This document shows positions 1 to 6,152 of a DNA stretch of 8,037 bases, piece by piece; the first letter of the stretch is position 1, and every line of letters begins with the position of its first letter. This DNA is from Deltaproteobacteria bacterium (lineage in GTDB: Bacteria; Desulfobacterota; DSM-4660; Desulfatiglandales; Desulfatiglandaceae), in contig QMLZ01000129.1 of NCBI GenBank assembly GCA_003646995.1, positions 1 through 8,037 on the forward strand, in the 5' to 3' direction. A program made the position numbers and the translations under genes. The notes under the pieces were generated by a model. It saw only the letters and a program-made list of their open reading frames with translations, made no database searches and had not been told where the DNA came from.

Positions 1-1
1 A

Positions 2-1084
2 GGTGGTGGCCGGCGGACAATCTATCTAGATGAAGTTCCCGGAGATATTGTAGATTCTGTATGGGATGACATTCCTCCAGTTAACCCTATGGGTTCGGAG
101 CGTTGGGAGTTCGCAACACAAAAACCAGAAGCATTGCTTGAGCGGATAATCAAGGCCTCGTCGGATAAAGGAAGCCTCGTTGCTGATTTCTTCTGCGGAT
201 CAGGTACCACCCTCGCTGTTGCAGAAAAACTTGGTCGTCGCTGGATCGGCTGCGACCTGTCTCGGTGGGCCATTCATGTCACCCGTAAGCGTTTGCTTGG
301 CATCGAAAACTGCAAGCCATTTGAAGTGCTAAACCTTGGCAAGTACGAACGAAAGTACTGGATGGGCGTCACATTTGGTGAGAAGAAAAAGGACGACCAG
401 CAGATGGTTATCTTCCAGTATATCGCTTTTATGCTTAAGCTATACAGTGCTGAGCCATTGACGGGCATGCAACACATTCACGGAAAGAAAGGCCGAGCCC
501 TGGTACATATTGGAGCAGTGGATGCTCCTGTGACTATTGATGAGGTGAATGCCTGTATAGAAGAATGCCTGGGAGTGGGACAGTCTGAGCTTCACATTTT
601 GGGTTGGGAGTGGGAGATGGGTATGACTCCTTACATTGTTCAAGAAGCAAAGCGACGGGGTGTTAAACTACTCTTGGTGACCATTCCGAGAGAGGTTATG
701 GAGCAGCAGGCGGTTGACAAAGGAGATATTCGGTTTTTCGAGGTGGCACATTTGGATGTGGATATCAAGACAAACGAGAAACGGCAGGTAACTGTGACGC
801 TCACTGACTTTGCCTTCCCTTATTCAGACATGATCCCTGAAGATGTAAGAGAAAAGATCAAGAAGTGGTCGGACTATATTGACTACTGGGCAATTGATTG
901 GAACTTTCAGAACGACACTTTCATGAATGGTTGGGTGGCCTACCGCACTAGAAAGAATAGGAAACTCCCTGTTTCTTCAGACCCACATACTTATGAAAAG
1001 CCCGGTACATATACGATCATGGTAAAGGTGGTGGACATTTTCGGTAACGATACCTCACAAACCTTTGAGATAGAGGTCAAATAG
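2..1084 (+). CDS. Type III RM Mod-like DNA methyltransferase, 5'-partial
   Basis: This is the C-terminal part of a site-specific DNA methyltransferase (N6-adenine or N4-cytosine) using S-adenosylmethionine. The frame is open to the left edge, so the gene begins outside the window; the ATG at 89 is internal, because the 29 codons before it continue the family pattern (YLDEVPGDIVDSVWDDI). Counting from the ATG at 89, TQKPEALLERII (10-21) is followed by the SAM-binding motif DFFCGSGTT (33-41) and LGRRWIGCDLS (48-58). The catalytic (D/N/S)PP(Y/W/F) motif is not seen; in beta-class enzymes it lies N-terminal to motif I, so it should be upstream. A long tail follows: an alpha/beta, Rossmann-like stretch (about 136-200) and a beta-rich PKD-like end (about 262-331, with HTYEKPGTYTI and VVDIFGNDT). 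The stop is 2 bases before the Res-like gene, which supports a Mod-Res pair. Modification specificity cannot be read. Family assignment is firm; Type III is inferred from the neighbour. Confidence 0.93.
   Translation, partial: GGGRRTIYLDEVPGDIVDSVWDDIPPVNPMGSERWEFATQKPEALLERIIKASSDKGSLVADFFCGSGTTLAVAEKLGRRWIGCDLSRWAIHVTRKRLLGIENCKPFEVLNLGKYERKYWMGVTFGEKKKDDQQMVIFQYIAFMLKLYSAEPLTGMQHIHGKKGRALVHIGAVDAPVTIDEVNACIEECLGVGQSELHILGWEWEMGMTPYIVQEAKRRGVKLLLVTIPREVMEQQAVDKGDIRFFEVAHLDVDIKTNEKRQVTVTLTDFAFPYSDMIPEDVREKIKKWSDYIDYWAIDWNFQNDTFMNGWVAYRTRKNRKLPVSSDPHTYEKPGTYTIMVKVVDIFGNDTSQTFEIEVK
1072..1077 (+). promoter_or_regulatory. Ribosome binding site of the Res-like gene
   Basis: AGAGGT lies inside the last codons of the methyltransferase gene, nine bases before the ATG at 1087. 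It supports that start, and its position inside the upstream gene fits coupled translation of Mod and Res. Confidence 0.6.
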
Positions 1085-1086
1085 CC

Positions 1087-3837
1087 ATGCCACAGCCGGT
1101 AATCTCCTATGATAAAGATTTGCCTGAGATCCCCGATCGCCAGCCCTATCTGCCTCCAACAGCTTACCTGCGCAAAAAGAAAGACAAAAAAGATGAGTTC
1201 GAAATTATTCAGGGCCGACGTCCAAGTAAGCTCCTCTTGATCAAGAAACTACGTGAAGCAGTGGAAAAGTGGCGTAGTAATGGATACCCAGGAGCCTCAA
1301 GTGTTTCTCAGCGTCTCTTTACCTTTTGGTTCGATGAAGATCATTTAGTCGGGACTAGACCCTTCCGGTATTACTTTGGGCAGCGAGAAGCCATTGAAAC
1401 GCTGGTATATCTTTACGAGATAAAAAAGAACCGGGATGCCAAAAAGCTGATCGACGATTTTGGTGAGATCTTTTATCCAGAAGGAAGCCAGCAACAATTC
1501 CCAGGCATGGGAATAACGCATCAGACCACCATGGACGGCAAACGACAGATCCGCCGTTACATTCCTGAAGTAGAGGGGGAGACTATTCAGGATCTGCCTG
1601 CCAAAAACCTGCGGCGTTATGCGTTCAAGATGGCTACTGGTAGCGGAAAGACCGTAGTCATGGCCATGGTAATGGTTTGGTGCTATTTTCATAGGAAAAT
1701 GGTCAAGGGGTCTGATCTTTCCAAAAATTTCCTGCTTCTTGCCCCAAACGTGATTGTCTATCAGCGCCTAGAAAAGGATTTTGCAAATAACCAGATTTTC
1801 TACGAACTTCCTCTCATTCCCCCTGAGTGGAAATCACTCTGGAATGTGAAGGTCATTCTTAGGGGTCAAAGTACCGAACCGGATCCCTCTGGTAACCTGT
1901 TCTTAACCAATATCCAGCAGATTTATGAATCCCGACAGGTTGAATGGACGCCAGCGACAGCCATAGACGCTTTACTGGGAAAAAAGCCGGTTAAAGACCT
2001 AGCATCTCAAGAACGTCCAATGTTGGAACGTCTGCAAAATCTTCCCCATCTTGTCGTTCTAAACGATGAGGCCCATCACGTTCATGATGAAGAACTTCAA
2101 TGGCACAAAACGCTCATGAGCCTTCACCAGACCTTACCTTCAGGCCTTGCTTTTTGGCTCGATTTTTCAGCAACACCAAAAGATCAAAATGGCACTTATT
2201 TCCCCTGGATCATCTGTGACTATCCCTTGGCTCAAGCAGTTGAAGACAGGATTGTTAAAGCACCACTGATAGTACATCAAGTCAATCGACAGGAGCCAGA
2301 AAAAGTAACCCGGAAAAATGTTATTGAGGTCTACAGTGACTGGCTGCTTGCAGCTATTGCACGGTGGAAAGAGCATTATGATACCTACAAAGCATTCGGT
2401 CAGAAACCGGTTCTTTTCATAATGGCCGAACAGAATAACATGGCGGATGAAATTGGCAATTGGCTCATTTCTACTAAGGAGACTGGTCTAAAGAAAAATG
2501 AGGTTCTTGTTATCCATACCGATAAGGAGGGAGAGATCACTAAGAAGGATCTCGAAAAGGCTCGTGAGGCTGCGCGAGATATTGATAAACCAGGAAATAA
2601 AATAAAGGTAATTGTAAGTGTCCTCATGCTTCGGGAAGGATGGGATGTTAGGAATGTTACAGTGGTACTCGGACTCCGTCCATTTACATCCAAGGCCAAA
2701 ATTTTGCCAGAGCAAGCTGTGGGACGTGGCCTTCGCCTCATGAGTGGAATTGGTCCAGATAAAACCCAAACCCTTGAGGTGATGGGGACCAGGGCTTTCG
2801 AGGACTTCGTTCGTCAGCTAGAAACCGAAGGAGTGGGAATAAAAACAGTTACAACTCCGCCAAAACCACCTGTTCGCATAGAACCTGTGGCCGAAAAAAT
2901 AGGCTTTGATATTGTCATCCCCATAACCAAACCGTCATATGCTCGTAACTACAAACGGCTTCATGAGCTTGATCCTTTGTCTTTGGAGCCTGTATATGAT
3001 CAAGAGGAATTGGAAGAACCTTTACGTATTAAACTCAGAATGGAGTTTGCTACTACAGAAACAGAGGTACATCAAGCAGATATCGCCGCAGGAACTCCTC
3101 CTTTGGTTCAAGAGATAATCGCTTCAATAACCAATAAAGTTATCAAGACAGCAAAGCTTACAGGCGTTTTTGACGATCTATACCCAATTGTAAAGAGTTA
3201 TCTCAGCAGTCGTTGTTTTGGCAGTGAAATCGATTTAGAAAAGCCTGACATTCGGTTAAAATTACGCGACCCTATGTTGCAAGAAGGAATCGCAAAATAC
3301 CTTGCAAGAAAGATTGGAGAACTCACCGCAGAAATACGACCTATCAAGTTCAAGAGTAAAAACTTCAGACTCTCGGAGACTGCTCCTTTCACCTGGCGGC
3401 GCAATCTGCCGTTGCTTTCATGCGATAAAACTATCTTCAACCTTGTTGCCACCTACAATGATTTTGAAAAGAGTTTTGCCCGGTTTCTTGAAAAAGCGAG
3501 CGATATCCTACGCTTTGCTTCCCTGGGCACCACAGAGCAGGAGAGCGGGACCTCCTTCCGCGTTGATTATCTGAAGCCAAGCGGAGCAACTGGCTTCTAT
3601 TATCCTGATTGGGTGGCGGTTCAGCAGATGGATGGTGGAGAGGTAAATTGGATTATTGAGACTAAAGGCAGGGTATGGGAAGGCACAAAGGCAAAGGACA
3701 AAGCTATTCGTTTATGGTGTGAGAAGGTAACGCAACAGACCGGCAAACCATGGCGTTATCTCCGTGTCAACCAGACAGAATTTGGCACCGGGGCTTGGAG
3801 TAGCTTGACTGAAATGTTAAATCAACTTTCTGGATAG
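1087..3837 (+). CDS. Type III restriction Res-like helicase-nuclease
   Basis: This 916-residue protein is an SF2 DEAD/DEAH helicase/translocase with a C-terminal endonuclease domain, as in Type III restriction (Res) subunits. Visible motifs in order: Walker A ATGSGKT (183-189), motif Ia LLLAP (216-220), Walker B DEAH (327-330), motif III SATP (361-364), a motif V-like REGWDV (516-521) and motif VI QAVGRGLR (543-550). A PD-(D/E)XK nuclease core follows near the end: PDW (840-842) and IIETKG (856-861), giving D841, E858 and K860 as likely catalytic residues. Every key residue is present, so the protein looks active. Length is close to that of typical Res subunits. It starts 2 bases after the methyltransferase and ends 2 bases before the DruA-like gene. 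It would be expected to cleave DNA lacking the cognate methylation, using ATP. Classical Type III behaviour (paired inverted sites, cutting downstream) is family knowledge and cannot be seen here. Confidence 0.95.
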   Translation: MPQPVISYDKDLPEIPDRQPYLPPTAYLRKKKDKKDEFEIIQGRRPSKLLLIKKLREAVEKWRSNGYPGASSVSQRLFTFWFDEDHLVGTRPFRYYFGQREAIETLVYLYEIKKNRDAKKLIDDFGEIFYPEGSQQQFPGMGITHQTTMDGKRQIRRYIPEVEGETIQDLPAKNLRRYAFKMATGSGKTVVMAMVMVWCYFHRKMVKGSDLSKNFLLLAPNVIVYQRLEKDFANNQIFYELPLIPPEWKSLWNVKVILRGQSTEPDPSGNLFLTNIQQIYESRQVEWTPATAIDALLGKKPVKDLASQERPMLERLQNLPHLVVLNDEAHHVHDEELQWHKTLMSLHQTLPSGLAFWLDFSATPKDQNGTYFPWIICDYPLAQAVEDRIVKAPLIVHQVNRQEPEKVTRKNVIEVYSDWLLAAIARWKEHYDTYKAFGQKPVLFIMAEQNNMADEIGNWLISTKETGLKKNEVLVIHTDKEGEITKKDLEKAREAARDIDKPGNKIKVIVSVLMLREGWDVRNVTVVLGLRPFTSKAKILPEQAVGRGLRLMSGIGPDKTQTLEVMGTRAFEDFVRQLETEGVGIKTVTTPPKPPVRIEPVAEKIGFDIVIPITKPSYARNYKRLHELDPLSLEPVYDQEELEEPLRIKLRMEFATTETEVHQADIAAGTPPLVQEIIASITNKVIKTAKLTGVFDDLYPIVKSYLSSRCFGSEIDLEKPDIRLKLRDPMLQEGIAKYLARKIGELTAEIRPIKFKSKNFRLSETAPFTWRRNLPLLSCDKTIFNLVATYNDFEKSFARFLEKASDILRFASLGTTEQESGTSFRVDYLKPSGATGFYYPDWVAVQQMDGGEVNWIIETKGRVWEGTKAKDKAIRLWCEKVTQQTGKPWRYLRVNQTEFGTGAWSSLTEMLNQLSG

Positions 3838-3839
3838 AA

Positions 3840-4994
3840 ATGGAGTGTACAGCATCAAAATCCGAGATAAGAGCCTTGCGGAAGAAAGTTATCCTCTCTT
3901 TGGAAAAGCAAGGTTTTCTCTTTGATGGAGATAAGATAAACCTCCCCGCTGACATTGATAAACAGGGGATTCGGCAGCTCCACCAGGAAGCCGTCCAGAC
4001 GAGAATAGAAAAATCTAAAAGGGGCCTCATTCGGCATGAACCGGAGCTCCTTTCTTACATTGCCGATGGTAGAGAGGTAGATCCTAATAAGATCTCTCCT
4101 TTGCTGATTCAGGTTGAACCGGAGACAGAGAACGAACTGCTTTTTCGTTATGCCTCCCTTCACTGGAGCATTCCGGTCTCATCTGGGTATGGAAGGCGTC
4201 TGAGATTTCTCGTTTTTGATGAGAGTAACGGGAAACTCATTGGCCTATTCGGATTAGGGGACCCGGTCTTCAGTCTTGCTGCAAGAGATGAATGGATAGG
4301 CTGGAATAAAGAACAAAGAAGGAATAGATTGAAACACGTAATGGATGCATTCGTTTTGGGCGCTGTTCCGCCCTATTCCCATCTCCTGTGCGGAAAGCTG
4401 GTTGCTATGCTTCTCGCAAGCGACGAAGTGAGAAAGGCATTTAGGAAGAAATATCGGGGAAAAGTCTCCTTGATAAGTCGGAAAAGCTTTGATGGAAGAC
4501 TCGCCTTGATTACAACCACATCAGCGCTTGGCCGGTCTTCCATATATAACCGGGTGAACTTTAATGGCATGCCGTTGTTTAATCGTATTGGATATACGTC
4601 GGGCTCAGGGGAATTTCATTTTTCAAACGGCCTCTATGCTGAGCTTAGCCGATTCGCTGCCCTTTATTGTCAGCCGACGGCAAAACAGGAGCGTTGGGGC
4701 ATTGGATTTCGAAGTAGGAGGGAGATCGTACGTAAGGTTCTCCCTTTACTCGGTCTTCCCCATGACCTGATCTACCATCAAGTAAAGAGGGAGGTCTTTG
4801 CAATACCTCTCGCCATGAATACGAACCAGTTTCTCCGGGAAGAGCATGAGCGGGTAAAGTGGTACCATATGCCGGCCCAAGAGATATTTGAATATTTTAG
4901 AGACCGATGGCTGCTTGGAAGGGCAGAGCGGGATTCAAGTTATCGCAAATTTAGACCTTCATCCTATGCATTATGGATGAAGAAAGGGGATTGA
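3840..4994 (+). CDS. druA: DUF4338 protein, Druantia DruA family
   Basis: This 384-residue protein matches the DUF4338 family, best known as DruA of the Druantia Type I anti-phage system. The recognisable conserved blocks are GDPVFSLAARDEWIGW (140-155), VLGAVPPYSHLLCGKL (172-187) and TTTSALGRSSIYNR (225-238). The N-terminal 100 residues are variable and charged, and the C-terminus is rich in Arg/Lys, which fits nucleic acid binding. No signal peptide or membrane segment is seen. The start is 2 bases after the Res stop (TAG-AA-ATG) with only a weak upstream GGAT, so translation probably depends on termination of the upstream gene. None of the other Druantia proteins (DruB-D, or the very large DruE helicase) is in the window; the gene instead sits between a Type III-like RM pair and NurA-HerA. 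Its molecular activity is not known to me. The symbol denotes family membership, not a complete Druantia system. Confidence 0.88.
   Translation: MECTASKSEIRALRKKVILSLEKQGFLFDGDKINLPADIDKQGIRQLHQEAVQTRIEKSKRGLIRHEPELLSYIADGREVDPNKISPLLIQVEPETENELLFRYASLHWSIPVSSGYGRRLRFLVFDESNGKLIGLFGLGDPVFSLAARDEWIGWNKEQRRNRLKHVMDAFVLGAVPPYSHLLCGKLVAMLLASDEVRKAFRKKYRGKVSLISRKSFDGRLALITTTSALGRSSIYNRVNFNGMPLFNRIGYTSGSGEFHFSNGLYAELSRFAALYCQPTAKQERWGIGFRSRREIVRKVLPLLGLPHDLIYHQVKREVFAIPLAMNTNQFLREEHERVKWYHMPAQEIFEYFRDRWLLGRAERDSSYRKFRPSSYALWMKKGD
4984..4990 (+). promoter_or_regulatory. Ribosome binding site of the nurA-like gene
   Basis: AAGGGGA lies in the final codons of the DruA-like gene, eight bases before the ATG at 4999. 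It decides that start and places the initiation signal inside the upstream gene. Confidence 0.55.
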
Positions 4995-4998
4995 CTCC

Positions 4999-6150
4999 AT
5001 GGGAACTGAAGAGACCCCTTTTGTTGATCTTCCAGCCGCCTTAGTGGAGGAGGTGATCCAGCAAACTGCTGACATAAGCGACATTCTCCTCGACACATTC
5101 AAAAGGGTTAAGTCTGATCAAGAGAGTTTCAGAAAAGAGCTTTTGAAGAAGGCTCTTGTGATGAATGAATCTTCCCTCGGTTATCCTCCATTACCGACTA
5201 CCTGTGGCACTGATGGGTCATATGGAATCGAGAGACTTTTAACTGCGGATTTTGTGGCAGCAGCAGCCGTTGCTGTTGAAGGGCTGAGGCCACCGTCTGA
5301 AAAAAGGCACTGGGAGCAACCCAGGCACATCACTTACATGAAGTCTGAAACACATCATCCAGATACAGCTACCGTGGTAAGGGCAATCATGATCGGCTAT
5401 GAGCTGGTACTGGCCAACAAGGCTCCTCACGAGCTGATCATGATCGACGGATCACTGACAATCCCGATCATCTATTTCAACCAGGCAATAAACAAGGCCC
5501 ACGAAGCTCCAGAACTTCAGTGTTCAGGGAACTTCATTGAGAACGTCGCTGCCTATCTAGAGGCTTACGCGTCGATTATAAAGTCTGAAAGATCAGACCG
5601 GAATTTCGTAGGTTTACCAAAATACTCAACCCGCCGTGAAATTGGAAAAAAGCTGGGATGGCCTCCTCAGTATGACGATAGGGGCATGCTTACATTCCTT
5701 CTTAATCCGGGAGAGTTCACCAGGCCCATTGGCATGGAGCAGCCTGACCAGCAGAGATGGCATCTCTATACTAATTACCTGCCGAAGGAAATCCAGGCTC
5801 GTGCAAATGAATTGGCTGAGATTATAATCGACAATTTGGAACAAGTTTCCATCATCTATTACAAACCTCACCACTGGATTCCAGCTCTTCGTATTGAGGT
5901 TCCAAAGGTCGTCTCAACCAATAAACATAGGCTGGCAAATGTGCTCCAGGGGATCAAGCACCAGTGTGCCACCCCTTCCATGCTGGAACCTTACCCTTTG
6001 TATCTGGCTGATAGGACGGTCAAAGCCCTGTCCCGGGCCATTCCGACCTTTCGGCAAGTTACTACCCAAAGGATTTCCGAGAAATACAAAGGGAATATTG
6101 GGGAGATCTTCATGGCCATGCATGGCTATCGCAGTGAATCCGGGAGGTAG
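4999..6150 (+). CDS. nurA: NurA-domain nuclease
   Basis: This 383-residue protein belongs to the NurA family, RNase H-like-fold nucleases that act with the HerA motor to resect DNA ends in archaea and some bacteria. The first family motif is TDGSYGIERL (71-80, with D72 as probable metal ligand). The second is ELIMIDGSL (145-153, D150). YDDRGMLTFLL (225-235) and a C-terminal block EPYPLYLADRTVKAL (330-344, D338) follow. Two DGS motifs about 78 residues apart, plus the final PYPLYLAD block, are the strongest signs. The acidic residues look intact, so nuclease activity is expected, probably needing divalent metal (family knowledge). No membrane segment is seen. The gene lies 4 bases after the DruA-like gene and 2 bases before the HerA-like ATPase, the classical partner, which strongly supports the assignment. 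In this setting it more likely serves DNA degradation in defence than housekeeping repair, but that is inference. Confidence 0.88.
   Translation: MGTEETPFVDLPAALVEEVIQQTADISDILLDTFKRVKSDQESFRKELLKKALVMNESSLGYPPLPTTCGTDGSYGIERLLTADFVAAAAVAVEGLRPPSEKRHWEQPRHITYMKSETHHPDTATVVRAIMIGYELVLANKAPHELIMIDGSLTIPIIYFNQAINKAHEAPELQCSGNFIENVAAYLEAYASIIKSERSDRNFVGLPKYSTRREIGKKLGWPPQYDDRGMLTFLLNPGEFTRPIGMEQPDQQRWHLYTNYLPKEIQARANELAEIIIDNLEQVSIIYYKPHHWIPALRIEVPKVVSTNKHRLANVLQGIKHQCATPSMLEPYPLYLADRTVKALSRAIPTFRQVTTQRISEKYKGNIGEIFMAMHGYRSESGR
6142..6148 (+). promoter_or_regulatory. Strong ribosome binding site of the herA-like gene
   Basis: GGGAGGT is a near-perfect Shine-Dalgarno sequence whose last base is the T of the nurA TAG stop. 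The ATG of the ATPase gene follows at 6153. It is the strongest such site in the window and suggests high, coupled expression of the ATPase, which may fit a hexamer-to-dimer ratio. Confidence 0.7.
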
Positions 6151-6152
6151 AT

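Noticed and set aside
89..91. ATG at 89 as the true start of the methyltransferase
   Set aside because: The frame is open to the left edge and the 29 preceding codons fit the family. Starting here would leave out the catalytic motif expected upstream.
713..745. TTGACA-like hexamer inside the methyltransferase gene as a promoter
   Set aside because: It is in the middle of a coding region, there is no convincing -10 element at the right distance, and the next gene start is over 300 bases away.
1345..1692. Minus-strand open frames across the operon, for example this one and those at 2400-2741 and 6776-7066
   Set aside because: They lie opposite genes with clear family motifs, lack recognisable domains and good ribosome sites, and look like shadows.
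3840..4994. A complete Druantia Type I system
   Set aside because: Only the DruA family member is present; no DruB-D and no DruE-sized helicase lies in the window, and the helicase upstream is Res-like with a PD-(D/E)XK nuclease.
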